The notes under the pieces are model-generated. The model saw only the letters and a program-made list of their open reading frames with translations. It had not been told where the DNA came from and did no database searches. Positions 26,920 through 39,284 of a stretch of 50,049 nucleotides of DNA are shown here, piece by piece. Source of the stretch: Verrucomicrobiota bacterium (GTDB lineage Bacteria; Verrucomicrobiota; Verrucomicrobiia; Limisphaerales; J093). The stretch lies in assembly GCA_016871715.1 (NCBI GenBank), contig VHCO01000027.1:1-50049 (forward strand), written 5' to 3'. Every line of letters begins with the position of its first letter. Position 1 is the first letter of the stretch. The position numbers and the translations under genes are program-made.

Positions 26920-27659
26920 ATGTTGGTGGCGGGGTGGTTACTGGGCTGTTCCGATACGTCTACCGTGGAGGTCGATGCTGCGGGGCGCGGATTCTGCTCG
27001 AGGTGCGCGTGGTGCCCAGCGAGGCGGCCCGCGACGTTCAGCGGACGAAGCGCGCCCTCGAACGTCGGTTTGACGTGGCCGGTTTTCATCGCGTGCGCGT
27101 TCACCAGACCGGCCCGGCTCAGTTGGAGGTTGTGTTGCCAGCCATTCGGGAAGATCTCGTCGAGGTCGTCCGGCGCATTCTCACGCGCCAAGGCCAGCTC
27201 GAGTTTCGCGTGGTCCACCCGCAGAGCGACCAGGTGGTCAGCAATCGCCCGCCGATCGCCGGCCACGAGTATCTGCCGGCTAGCCCCTGGTGGCGCGGTC
27301 CGGCTCGACCGCCCGTCTGCCTGGTCAGCGGTCGCCCGGCAGAGGACTTGGCGGCGCAGAATTTGCGCCTAGTGACGGTGATCAAACATCCGGTAACGCG
27401 CCAGCCGGTAGTGGAAGTCGAGCTGGACCGTCCCGGCACGAAGGCGTTTGCGCGGGTGACGCAAGCCCAACTCGAGCAGCGTTTGGCGATGGTCGTGGAC
27501 GGGGAGGTGGTGTGCGCTCCGGTGATCAAGGAAGCGGTGACCCAGGGCCGCTTTTGGCTGCAGGCCGATTTCAGCGAGGTGGAAGCGCTCCAGATGGCGG
27601 CCGCGTTGCGGCACCCATTGCCTCGCCCCATTCGCATCGTGGCGGCGCCTGGACTGTAG
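26920..27659 (+). CDS. SecD-like (SecDF P1 domain) lipoprotein, probable frameshift
   Basis: ATG 26920 starts a lipoprotein signal (MLVAGWLLGCSDTSTVEVDA, lipobox LLGC). The continuation of the SecD-like domain lies in another frame. From about 26985 the second frame reads ARILLEVRVVPSEAARDV, then QLEVVLPAIREDLVEVVRRI, GQLEFRVVHP, LDRPGTKAFARVT and RLAMVVDGEVVCAPVI. These are the P1-head and base blocks of SecD, without the membrane helices. The switch falls in a run of four G's; one extra G would join lipobox and domain as one protein of about 246 residues. A stand-alone, lipid-anchored P1 domain is unusual. The stop lies 14 bases before the endonuclease V start. Confidence 0.65.
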
Positions 27660-27673
27660 GTCGAGCTGGGCCG

Positions 27674-28348
27674 ATGCACATCCCGAGGGTGCCTCATCGC
27701 TGGCGGTTGACGCCGCGCCAAGCCACCCAGGTCCAACGATCGCTGGCTGGGCGCGTGAGGGTGGAAGCGCCCGAGGGCGAGTTGAGGTTCGTGGCGGGGT
27801 TGGATGCGGCCTTCTCGGCCGACGGCCGGGTGTGTTGGGGGGCGGCGGTGCTTTGGGATCGTGCCGCCCACGCGGTTTTGGAGGAACGGCTTGCCGCCCG
27901 GCCGGTGGTTTTTCCGTATGTGCCGGGTCTGCTGTCTTTTCGGGAAGCGCCGGCGCTCTTGGGGGCGCTGCGCAAGCTGCAACGGCGGCCCGAGGTGCTG
28001 ATGTGCGACGGACAGGGGCGGGCGCACCCCCGGCGGTTTGGCATAGCGTGTCATCTGGGCATCCTTTGCGACTTGCCTTCACTGGGCTGTGCAAAGAGCC
28101 GCTTGATCGGCCGGTACGCGGAGCCTTTGGCGGCACGCGGAGGTCGGGCAGAGTTGACCGAGGGCGGGGAGGTCCTCGGCACGGTGCTCCGCACCCAAGG
28201 GGGCCGCAAGCCGCTGTTTGTCAGCGTGGGTCACAAGCTGGACCTCGGCACGGCTGAGGCACTGGTGTTAGCCTGTGCGCCTCGGTACCGGTTGCCCGAG
28301 CCAACGCGATTGGCGGATCGTTTGGTGGCGCGGGCCAGGCTGGCGTGA
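27674..28348 (+). CDS. nfi: Endonuclease V (deoxyinosine 3'-endonuclease)
   Basis: A 224-residue DNA-repair enzyme that nicks DNA near deoxyinosine. The residues known from Thermotoga maritima EndoV are present at nearly the same positions: Asp44 in AGLDAAFS, Tyr82 in PYVPGLLSFRE with Glu91, Asp112 in CDGQGRAHPRRFG, and His187 in VSVGHKLDLG. Length is normal. The ATG at 27674 lies 14 bases after the SecD-like stop, so the two may be co-transcribed. Confidence 0.93.
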   Translation: MHIPRVPHRWRLTPRQATQVQRSLAGRVRVEAPEGELRFVAGLDAAFSADGRVCWGAAVLWDRAAHAVLEERLAARPVVFPYVPGLLSFREAPALLGALRKLQRRPEVLMCDGQGRAHPRRFGIACHLGILCDLPSLGCAKSRLIGRYAEPLAARGGRAELTEGGEVLGTVLRTQGGRKPLFVSVGHKLDLGTAEALVLACAPRYRLPEPTRLADRLVARARLA

Positions 28349-28448
28349 CCGCAGGGCTGGGCTCGCGTGCAGCCCAACGCAAGGCGCAGCGTTCGGCGTC
28401 CGCCTGGGGGGACGCAGCTCCGGGGATCAAGCGCGGTTTCTCCTGCCT

Positions 28449-31541
<3,093 letters not shown>

Positions 31542-31679
31542 AGCAGTCCTTCCCCTTCACGGACGCGAGGCTAGCACAAGTGGAGTTGGGCAGGGAAGCA
31601 CCGGCTCTATCTTCTGCTCGCGGGGGCGCCCGCCCTCTTTTGACTGTAACCTCTGCCAGGTTCACGGCACTGTGCGGTC

Positions 31680-33356
31680 ATGCCAGTCCAAAGCATGGTC
31701 GTGGTCGGCGGGGTAGCCGGGGGCGCAAGCGCCGCCGCGCGCGCCCGGCGACTCTCGGAGACAGCGGACATCGTCGTGCTCGAGCGTGGGCCGCATGTGT
31801 CGTTTGCCAACTGCGGCTTGCCCTATTACGTGGGAGGCGAAATCGCCCAGAAGGAGGCGCTGCTGCTCCAGACCCCGCAAAGTCTCAAGGCCCGATTCAA
31901 CCTCGACGTCCGGGTCCGGTCCGAGGTGACGCGCATCCAACCCGCGGCGCGCATGGTCCGCGTGCGAGAGCACACGTCCGGGCGCGAGTACGATCTGGCT
32001 TATGACGCGCTGGTGCTGGCCACCGGCGCCGCGCCGGTGCGACCGCCGATTCCGGGATTGGACCGCCCGGGACACTTCACTGTACGCAGCGTGCCGGATG
32101 TCGAGGCCCTGACGGCCTGGATCGAGTCAGGGCGCACCGAGCGGGCGGTTGTGGTTGGGGGTGGGTACATCGGCCTCGAGATGGCCGAGCAACTCCGCCG
32201 CCGCGGCCTGGCGGTGACGGTGGTCGAGGCCCTACCCCAACTGATGCCGCCGCTCGACCCGGAGATGGCGGCTTGGCTGAACCAGGAACTCGTCGCCCAC
32301 CAAGTCGCGTTGCATTTGAACGATCCGGTGGTTCGTTTCGAGGCCGCGGAACCGGGCGAAACGGCGCGCGCGTCGATCGTCGTGTCGAGAAGCGGGCGGC
32401 GACTGCCGGCGGACTTGGTGGTTCTCGGAATGGGCGTGCGCCCCGAGACCGACTTGGCCAGAGCCGCCGGCCTGGCGTTGGGGGCCAGCGGTGGACTCCT
32501 GGTCAACGACCAACTCCAAACCAGTGACCCGCACATCTGGGCCGTTGGCGATGCCATCGAGGTCCGGCATCGAATTACTGGCGAACCGTGCTTGCTCCCG
32601 TTGGCGGGCCCGGCCAACCGCCAAGGTCGCATCGTGGCCGACAACCTCTTCGGTCGACCCACGCGCTACGCAGGCGGCTTGGGCACGGCCATTCTGCGTT
32701 TGTTCCGACTCACCGCCGGTTGCACGGGCGCCAACCAAGCGGGTCTGAGCCGCGCCGGGATGCGGTACCAGGCTCTTCACCTGCATCCGGCATCGCACGC
32801 AGGCTACTATCCAGGCGCAGAACCGATCGCGCTCAAAATCCTCTTTGACCCTGATACCGGCAAGTTGTTGGGGGCCCAGGCCGTGGGCCGTGACGGTGTG
32901 GACAAGCGGATCGATGTCTTGGCCACCGCCTTGGCAGGCGGACTGACCGTAGACGATTTGGCCGAGTTGGAACTCGGTTATGCGCCCCCGTTTGGCTCGG
33001 CGAAAGACCCGGTCAATTTGGCGGGTATGGCGGGGCAAAACGTGCGGGCTGGCTATGTGCGCCTCGCCCAATGGTCGGAGGTTGCCACCCTGGACCCAAG
33101 CCGGACTGTGCTCTTGGACGTGCGCACGACTGAGGAACGTCAGGCCGGCCAGTTGCCTGGCTCGATTCATATCCCGCTCGCCGAGTTGCGGGCGCGATTG
33201 GGCCAACTGCCCAAGGACCGCGAGATCATCGCCCACTGCCAGAGCGGGCAGCGTTCGTACTTCGCCTGCCGGCTGTTGGAACAGCGGGGTTATTCCGCTC
33301 GGAACCTCGCCGGGTCGTTCCGGACTTGGAAAACGGCGATCGGCGGCGCTAACTAG
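31680..33356 (+). CDS. CoA-disulfide reductase/NADH-oxidase-like flavoprotein with rhodanese domain
   Basis: A 558-residue FAD- and NAD(P)H-dependent pyridine-nucleotide-disulfide oxidoreductase. The first Rossmann motif is VVVGGVAGGASAAARARR, the redox-active Cys45 is in SFANCGLPYY, the second Rossmann motif is VVVGGGYIGLEMAEQL, and IWAVGDAIEV marks the FAD site. The C-terminal 100 residues are a rhodanese domain with active-site Cys520 in IAHCQSGQRSY. This is the CoADR-RHD architecture, which reduces CoA disulfide or persulfides. It likely has a role in thiol or sulfane-sulfur handling in the cytoplasm. Confidence 0.93.
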   Translation: MPVQSMVVVGGVAGGASAAARARRLSETADIVVLERGPHVSFANCGLPYYVGGEIAQKEALLLQTPQSLKARFNLDVRVRSEVTRIQPAARMVRVREHTSGREYDLAYDALVLATGAAPVRPPIPGLDRPGHFTVRSVPDVEALTAWIESGRTERAVVVGGGYIGLEMAEQLRRRGLAVTVVEALPQLMPPLDPEMAAWLNQELVAHQVALHLNDPVVRFEAAEPGETARASIVVSRSGRRLPADLVVLGMGVRPETDLARAAGLALGASGGLLVNDQLQTSDPHIWAVGDAIEVRHRITGEPCLLPLAGPANRQGRIVADNLFGRPTRYAGGLGTAILRLFRLTAGCTGANQAGLSRAGMRYQALHLHPASHAGYYPGAEPIALKILFDPDTGKLLGAQAVGRDGVDKRIDVLATALAGGLTVDDLAELELGYAPPFGSAKDPVNLAGMAGQNVRAGYVRLAQWSEVATLDPSRTVLLDVRTTEERQAGQLPGSIHIPLAELRARLGQLPKDREIIAHCQSGQRSYFACRLLEQRGYSARNLAGSFRTWKTAIGGAN

Positions 33357-33418
33357 GCGCGGTCGCCAGCGCACGTTGGCCGGCAGACCACGGACTCTTG
33401 TGATGACATGGAATTGAC

Positions 33419-34522
33419 ATGAAATGGGCTTGGCGCATCGGTCGGGTGGCCGGCATCGACGTGTACGTGCACGCCACGTTCCTGATCCTGTTGGCCTGGG
33501 TAGCCTTTGGCCATTACTCCTGGCGCCGGAACCCGGGCGATGCACTCCACGGCTTGCTGTTCATCTCGACGCTCTTCGGCATCGTGTTGCTGCACGAGCT
33601 CGGCCATTGCCTGGCGGCACGCCGCTACGGCATCCGCACGCGCGACATCATCCTCCTGCCGATTGGAGGCCTGGCACGCCTCGAACGGTTGCCGGCGCGA
33701 CCCAGCCAAGAGCTCGTGGTGGCGCTGGCGGGCCCGGCGGTGAACGTGGTGCTGGCGTTGGCGCTGTGGGCCGTGGTGGGCTCGGCCGCCACCCTGGCCG
33801 AGTGGCGTACGGTGCGATTGGTGGGCGGGGATTTCCTGGCGAAGCTGGTCTGGGTCAATGTCTTCATGACCGTCTTCAACCTCGTTCCGGCGTTCCCGAT
33901 GGACGGCGGGCGGGTGCTGCGCTCGCTCCTGGCCCTGTGGCTGGGCAACGTGCGCGCCACCCGGATCGCGGTGGACATTGGCCAAGCCCTGGCCTTCATG
34001 TTTGGCACCATTGGCCTCTTCAAAATGCAGGTCCTGTGGGTCCTCATCGCGTTTTTCGTCTGGCTCGGCGCGGAGAACGAGGGCGCGTTCGTCAAGGCAA
34101 AATCCGTACTGGCGGGCGTCCCGATCCAACAGGTGATGATCACCGACTTCCGCACGCTCCTGCCCCTGGACCCCCTCAGCCGCGCCGTCGACCATGTCTT
34201 GAGCGGCTTCCAGGAGGACTTTCCCGTTGTCGACCAAGGCCGCGTGGTGGGGGTGCTCACCCGGGCGGACCTGTTGTCGGCGCTGGCGCAGCGGGGCAAG
34301 GAGGCGCCAGTGGAGCAGGTCATGCAGCGACACTTTCACGTTGCTGAGCCGCCGGAGATGGCCGAGGCCGTCTTTGCTCGGCTGCAGGAGGGCGGTTGTC
34401 CCACCGTGCCCGTGGTCCAAGCCGGTCGGTTGGTCGGGATCCTGAATGCCGAGAACATCGGCGAGTTCCTGATGATTCACGCCGCCCTGCGCGGCGAACG
34501 ACCCGGGCGCACCGCGGTCTGA
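33419..34522 (+). CDS. Site-2 protease family (M50) membrane metalloprotease with CBS pair
   Basis: A 367-residue intramembrane zinc protease. The zinc motif HELGH is at residues 59-63 (VLLHELGHCLAARRYG), and the third ligand Asp162 is in PAFPMDGGRVLRSLLAL. About six membrane helices span residues 12-215. The C-terminal CBS-domain pair starts at about 235 (VPIQQVMITDFRTLLPLDPL and DFPVVDQGRVVGVLTRADLL), which usually senses adenine nucleotides. This is the SpoIVFB/Rv-type site-2 protease class; the substrate is unknown. It is 60 bases downstream of the CoADR gene on the same strand. Confidence 0.92.
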   Translation: MKWAWRIGRVAGIDVYVHATFLILLAWVAFGHYSWRRNPGDALHGLLFISTLFGIVLLHELGHCLAARRYGIRTRDIILLPIGGLARLERLPARPSQELVVALAGPAVNVVLALALWAVVGSAATLAEWRTVRLVGGDFLAKLVWVNVFMTVFNLVPAFPMDGGRVLRSLLALWLGNVRATRIAVDIGQALAFMFGTIGLFKMQVLWVLIAFFVWLGAENEGAFVKAKSVLAGVPIQQVMITDFRTLLPLDPLSRAVDHVLSGFQEDFPVVDQGRVVGVLTRADLLSALAQRGKEAPVEQVMQRHFHVAEPPEMAEAVFARLQEGGCPTVPVVQAGRLVGILNAENIGEFLMIHAALRGERPGRTAV

Positions 34523-34597
34523 GCCGCCCTCGGTGGCCACGGATCGGCCGGAAGAATTGTTAAGGGCGCGTAAAAATGGCGGCTTTTTGTCGAGTCC

Positions 34598-35389
34598 ATG
34601 GCTAAGTTGCCACCGGAAAACTCGCGAGTGCCCATGACGGCCCTAGGCTCTCAGCCGCCTGCGTGCCCATCCGGCTCGAATGCCGGCCGCCCGCGCCTGC
34701 TCGTCATTGACGATGACCGCAAGCTCTGCCGCCTGATCAAGGATTACCTCGAACCGCTTGGGTACGAGGTCGCCAGCGTCCATAGCGGGCCGGAAGGCGC
34801 CGAGCGCGCCGTGGCGGAGCCGTGGCAGGCCATCATCCTCGATCTCATGTTGCCTGGCCTGGACGGCTTCGAGGTCCTGAAGCGTATCCGGCGCGACTCG
34901 GCCGTGCCGGTGCTGATGCTCACGGCGCGAGGCGAAGAGGCCGATCGTATTGTCGGACTCGAAATCGGGGCCGACGACTACCTCCCCAAGACCTTCTCGA
35001 CCCGTGAACTGCTCGCCCGGTTGCGCGCCGTGACGCGGCGCGCCGCGCTCCGCACGGAGACGCCTGGCGGCCCGGAACCGGAGCTCGCGGTGGGCGCCCT
35101 GCGGGTGCAACCCGGCACGCGCACCGCCGTCCTCGGCGATCAACCGCTCAGCCTGACGCCCGTCGAGTACGACTTGCTGGCGGCACTGGCCCGAGCGCGC
35201 GGCCGCGTCAAGACGCGCGAGCAGTTGCTCGAGGAAATCCGGGATCGAGATTACGATGTGTTCGACCGCTCGATCGACGTCCACATCTCCGCGCTGCGCA
35301 AGAAGCTCGGCGACGATCCCAAGAACCCCCGGTTCATTCGCACCGTGCGTGCGGCGGGATACCTGCTTATCCATCCCGAGGCCCCATGA
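34598..35389 (+). CDS. OmpR/CpxR-type response regulator
   Basis: A 263-residue DNA-binding response regulator. The receiver domain (about 33-145) has the acidic pocket VIDDDRKLC, the phospho-acceptor Asp82 in IILDLMLPGLDG, Thr109 and Lys131. The winged-helix output domain covers about 160-258 (LTPVEYDLLAALARARGRV, DVHISALRKKLGDDPKNP and FIRTVRAAGYLL). The usual K-P-F after the Lys is K-T-F here, losing the conserved cis-proline. The first 30 residues precede the domain; ATG at 34634 is an alternative start. The stop overlaps the kinase start (ATGA), a coupled two-component operon. Confidence 0.93.
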   Translation: MAKLPPENSRVPMTALGSQPPACPSGSNAGRPRLLVIDDDRKLCRLIKDYLEPLGYEVASVHSGPEGAERAVAEPWQAIILDLMLPGLDGFEVLKRIRRDSAVPVLMLTARGEEADRIVGLEIGADDYLPKTFSTRELLARLRAVTRRAALRTETPGGPEPELAVGALRVQPGTRTAVLGDQPLSLTPVEYDLLAALARARGRVKTREQLLEEIRDRDYDVFDRSIDVHISALRKKLGDDPKNPRFIRTVRAAGYLLIHPEAP

Positions 35390-37143
35390 GGCGGTTCCCC
35401 TTGTTCGCCAAGATCCTCTGCCTGTTCACCCTGAACTTACTCCTCCTCGCCGTCGCCTTCTACGCTGTCTTCCGTGGCCAGTTCCGCTTCGGTTTGGACT
35501 CGCTCCTGGCCGGGCAGGCCGGCGACCGATTCCAGGCCCTGGGCGAGTTGATCGCCGTCGAGTTGGGTCAACTCACTCGGGCCCGCTGGACGTCCGTCCT
35601 GCACCGCTTCGGCGAGGCGCACAACATCTAGTTGTCCCTGTTCCGCGCCGACGGAACCCAGTTGGCCGGCGATCCCATCACCCTCCCGTCAGCGGTGCGT
35701 GCCCGCCTCAGCGATCGCCCTAATCCGTCGCGCCAACCCCCCGGGCTCGGCCCGCCAGGCTTTCGTCGTTCGTTGGCCACCGAACGTCGTCCCCCGGCGG
35801 TCCAGCCTCCCGCCACCGCAACCGAACCGCAACCGCAGCCGGGAGCCGACTCTGCCCCGGCCGCACCACCCGCCCGTGGTCTCGGGCTAGGACCGCGACC
35901 CGGACTGGGGTTGGGGCCTGGCCCCGGTGCCGGGCCTGGGCCTGGCCCCGGGTTCGGACTCGGTCCCGGGGGGCGAGCGGGTATGCGGATGGTACCGGAT
36001 CCGAACGCCTCGGTGCCGGCACGCTTCCCGAAAGCCATGCTCCGCACGACGCGCCCTAGGCAGTATTGGGTGCTGGTCCGCTTACCCGTCCCGGACGAAG
36101 AACCGCCGCGGCGCGGTCCCATCACGCTCGTGGCGGCCTCAACTTCGTTAAGCTTCGGCGGCTTGTTGTTCGACCTGGGACCCTGGGTCGCGGTCGGTTT
36201 CAGCGCCCTGTTCCTCTCCGCCTTGCTCTGGTTCCCGCTGATTCGCGGCATCACGCGCTCGGTCTCGGACATGACCGCGGCCACGGACCAGATTGCCCAG
36301 GGGCGATTCGAGGCGCGCGCCCGAACCCAGCGACGAGACGAGTTGGGCGCGCTGAGCCAGGCCATCAACAGCATGGCCAACCGATTAGGCGGGTTCGTTT
36401 ACGGACAAAAACGCTTCCTGGGCGATATCGCCCACGAGTTGTGCTCGCCTCTGGCTCGCATGCAAATGGCCTTAGGTATCCTGGAACAACGCGCCGACGA
36501 TGCCCAGCAACCCTACGTCGCCGACGTGCGCGATGAAGTCCAGCACATGTCCGATCTCGTCAACGAGCTCCTCTCCTTCTCGAAGGCAGGGATGCAAACC
36601 CGGGAGCTCAAACTCCAACCGGTCGCGCTGGCTCCGTTGGTCCGCCGCGTCGTCGAGCGCGAAGGCAACCAGCAGGCCACCCTTGACGTGCAGATCGATG
36701 ACCCACTCGAGGTGCTCGCCGAACCGGACCTCCTGGCTCGCGCCGTGGCAAACTTGGTGCGCAACGCCGTCCGCTACGCCGGCGCCGCGGGCCCCATCAC
36801 GATTTCCGCCAACCCGGCCGATGAGCGCGTGGTCTTGGTCGTCGCCGATGTTGGCCCGGGTGTCCCTCCCGATACCCTCGAGCAGATTTTCGATCCGTTC
36901 TATCGAGTGGAATCCTCGCGTAGCCGCGAGACGGGTGGAGTCGGGCTGGGCTTGGCCATCGTCAAGACGTGTGTCGAGGCCTGCCGGGGCACCGTCGCCG
37001 CCTACAACCGCAGCCCGACCGGCCTCGCCGTCGAGCTCTGCCTCGTCCGTCCCTCAGGCCCACCGAGGCCCAACGCAGCCGAGCGGCCTGCCCTCGAAGA
37101 TCGCCCGCAGGAAGGCGGCGGTCGACCCCAAAGCTCGGTTTGA
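35386..37143 (+). pseudogene. CpxA-like sensor histidine kinase interrupted by an in-frame TAG
   Basis: The frame starts at ATG 35386 with a membrane helix and sensor region (82 codons), meets TAG at 35629-35631, then continues in the same frame for 504 codons. The sequence across the stop reads AHNI-stop-LSLFRADGTQLAG; a Glu or Gln codon there would fit related kinases. The second part has a Gly/Pro-rich low-complexity segment (about 35875-35985), a second membrane helix and HAMP. The H-box is GDIAHELCSPLARMQ, and the ATPase domain has NLVRNAVRYA, DVGPGVPPDTLEQIFDP and GVGLGLAIVKTC. A TTG directly after the TAG could restart translation but would lack the first membrane helix. Real nonsense mutation, readthrough and sequencing error are all possible. 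Confidence 0.8.
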
Positions 37144-37216
37144 TGCCGCCGCGCGTTTCCGGTGGCTCGCGAGCGGCACAAGCAGTGGCGCTGAGAGTAG
37201 ACCGGGCGCACCTCGC

Positions 37217-37363
37217 TCAGGAAGTCCTCCCGGGCAACGTGAACGACCAGTACACGAGACCCGCAGCCACCATGAACCCCGCCCAGAAACTGGCTGCCAG
37301 ACAGAGAGCGCTGATCAGGGCGGCGCTGTAGACACAGAGAAAGCTCTTCGCTTCGTTTGTCAT
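37217..37363 (-). CDS. Possible 48-residue membrane peptide
   Basis: A short frame from ATG 37363 encodes MTNEAKSFLCVYSAALISAL followed by CLAASFWAGFMVAAGLVYW and a polar end: one or two transmembrane helices with charged ends. It is the only non-shadow-looking frame in the 360-base gap between the kinase and the ADP-ribosylglycohydrolase-like gene. The ribosome site is weak. No homolog is known to me. Confidence 0.35.
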   Translation of the reverse strand: MTNEAKSFLCVYSAALISALCLAASFWAGFMVAAGLVYWSFTLPGRTS

Positions 37364-37504
37364 GGGCCACCGTTCTGGCAGGCCTTCGACTCCAACATCG
37401 GCATCGCTTGGCCGGACTTGAGCTTGCCCCCCAGATCTCAGACTTGCGCGTCCCGGCGGGGTCCGCCAAGCTCGCTGGAAACCGCAAGACCACGGCTCAA
37501 ACTT

Positions 37505-39061
37505 ATGTGCTCGCATGCGATCTTCACCGGACTCGTCGTCACCCTCGGCCTCAACCTCTGCGTCGCTACGGCCACCGCAGCCGCTGACAAACCTGGCCCG
37601 CGCCGCCTCAGCCGAGCGGACTTGAGCGACAAGATCCGCGGCGGCTGGGCCGGGCAGATGATCGGCGTGGCCTACGGGGCACCGACGGAGTTTCGGTCCA
37701 ACGGCAAGATCAACGACGCCCCGCTCGACTGGGCGCCCGGGCGGATCGCCAACGCCATTGACCAGGACGATCTGTACGTCGAGATGACCTTCGCCAAGGT
37801 GATGGATACCCTCGGCCTGAACGCCACCTGCGAGCAGTATGGCGAGGCCTTCCGCACCTCCCAATACCGGCTCTGGCACGCCAACGCCGGCGCCCGCCGC
37901 GCCCTTCATCAAGGCATCAAAGCCCCGTGGTCCGGCCACCCCAAGTACAACATCCACGCCAACGACATCGATTTCCAGATCGAGGCCGATTTCATCGGGC
38001 TCATGTGCCCTGGCTTGCCGCGTGAGGTGAACCGGTTCTGCGATCGCGTGGGCCGAGTGATGAATTACGGAGACGGTCTGTACGGCGGCATGTTTGTGTG
38101 CGGGATGTACGCCGCCGCCTTCTTCGAGAACGACCCGCGCCGCATCGTCGAAGCCGGCTGGGCCTGCATCCCCGCTCAGAGCGGTTACGGACGCCTGATC
38201 CGCGACTTGCTGGGTTGGTCGGCCCAGCATCCAAACGATTGGCGGAAAGTGTGGCAATTGGTCCAAGACAAATGGGACAAAGACGACCCCTGCCCAGACG
38301 GCGCCCTGGCGCCCTTCAACATCGACGCTCGGCTCAATGGGGCTTACATCGCCTTCGGCTTGCTCTTCGGCGGAGGCGACTTCCTGAAGACCCTCGAAAT
38401 CTCGACCCGCTGCGGCCAAGACTCGGACTGCAACCCCTCGAGCGCCGCCGGCGTCCTTGGCGTTCAACTCGGCTACAGCCGGATCCCCGACGAGTTCAAG
38501 TCCGGTATCCCAGCCCTGGCGGACAAGAAATTCCAGTTCACGGACTACTCGTTCAAGAGCATCTGCGAATCGACCGAACGCCGGGCCTTGGCGGTCATCG
38601 CGCGGAACCGTGGCAAGATCACCCAGACCGAAATTGTCCTCCCTTACCAAGCGCCCAAGGCCCCCAAACTCGAGCAGTGGGATCCCGGCGTGCCCTATGC
38701 GAAACTCGGCGTCCAGGACGCCGCTTGGACTTGGAGCGGGCCATGGTCCCAGGACGGCATGACCAAGGTCTGCCAAGGCGCCGGCGGCGAGGCTACGCTC
38801 CGGTTCAACGGCGTCGCGGTAGCTCTCATGGGCCGGCTCAACCAGGCCGGAGGCCGTGCCGACATTTACCTCGACGGCAAGAAAGCGGGCGTGCTGGACG
38901 CCTACATCGTCGAGCGCACCCACGACAACACCCTCTGGCACATCTACGGACTTAAGCCCGGTGACCATACCCTCAGGCTCGTCACCACCGGTACCGCCGA
39001 CGCCCGCTCGCAAGCCACCACCATCGCCATCGACCGCGCGGTTCTCTACCGACCCAGGTAA
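37505..39061 (+). CDS. ADP-ribosylglycohydrolase-family secreted protein
   Basis: From ATG 37505 the product is 518 residues with a signal peptide (MCSHAIFTGLVVTLGLNLCV). The main domain (about 40-330) is of the ADP-ribosylglycohydrolase (DraG/ARH) fold: DKIRGGWAGQMIGVAYGAP, AIDQDDLYVEMTFAKVMD as the first metal motif and STRCGQDSDCNPSSAAGVLG as the second. About 150 C-terminal residues form a beta domain (WTWSGPWSQDG, RADIYLDGKKAGVLDAYIVE) like carbohydrate-binding or jelly-roll modules. Export argues against a DraG-type role on nitrogenase; secreted members of this group in Bacteroidetes/Verrucomicrobia occur with glycan-degrading genes, so a glycosidase-like role is possible. Confidence 0.85.
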   Translation: MCSHAIFTGLVVTLGLNLCVATATAAADKPGPRRLSRADLSDKIRGGWAGQMIGVAYGAPTEFRSNGKINDAPLDWAPGRIANAIDQDDLYVEMTFAKVMDTLGLNATCEQYGEAFRTSQYRLWHANAGARRALHQGIKAPWSGHPKYNIHANDIDFQIEADFIGLMCPGLPREVNRFCDRVGRVMNYGDGLYGGMFVCGMYAAAFFENDPRRIVEAGWACIPAQSGYGRLIRDLLGWSAQHPNDWRKVWQLVQDKWDKDDPCPDGALAPFNIDARLNGAYIAFGLLFGGGDFLKTLEISTRCGQDSDCNPSSAAGVLGVQLGYSRIPDEFKSGIPALADKKFQFTDYSFKSICESTERRALAVIARNRGKITQTEIVLPYQAPKAPKLEQWDPGVPYAKLGVQDAAWTWSGPWSQDGMTKVCQGAGGEATLRFNGVAVALMGRLNQAGGRADIYLDGKKAGVLDAYIVERTHDNTLWHIYGLKPGDHTLRLVTTGTADARSQATTIAIDRAVLYRPR

Positions 39062-39110
39062 CGCAGAAGTCCACGTGGCTTACTGATGAGTCACTGAGAT
39101 GGACTACAAC

Positions 39111-39200
39111 TCGGCGGTAGGGAGCGCAGTCCTCTGCGCGCCGCGGCTTCCGGTGTCGATAGTGGCTTACGGCGCGCAGAGGACTGCGAGCCCTACCTGC
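39111..39200 (+). repeat. 90-bp palindromic repeat element, copy 2
   Basis: 27-base arms at 39116-39142 and 39171-39197 (25 of 27 pair) around a 28-base loop, flanked by TCGGC and TGC. About 90 per cent identical to the inverted copy 1 in pbpC. It lies just before the IS66-type remnant. Confidence 0.9.
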
Positions 39201-39284
39201 AATCTGTCGTCTGTCCCGACCTCTCATCAGTACAGCCCGCCCGCGTTCTCTTGGGCGGGCTCCACCATGCTCGGCAACGCGCCG

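Noticed and set aside
35629..35631. TAG recoding to pyrrolysine or selenocysteine-like insertion
   Set aside because: No PylS/PylT-like gene or insertion element is visible, and other genes here end in TAG normally; nonsense mutation or read error is simpler.
36500..37504. Plus-strand frame upstream of and in frame with the ADP-ribosylglycohydrolase-like gene
   Set aside because: Ser/Pro/Arg-rich shadow of the histidine kinase; the signal peptide fixes the start at 37505.
37364..39013. Nearly 600-codon minus-strand frame
   Set aside because: It mirrors the ADP-ribosylglycohydrolase-like gene and has shadow composition; only its last 48 codons (beyond that gene) look protein-like.
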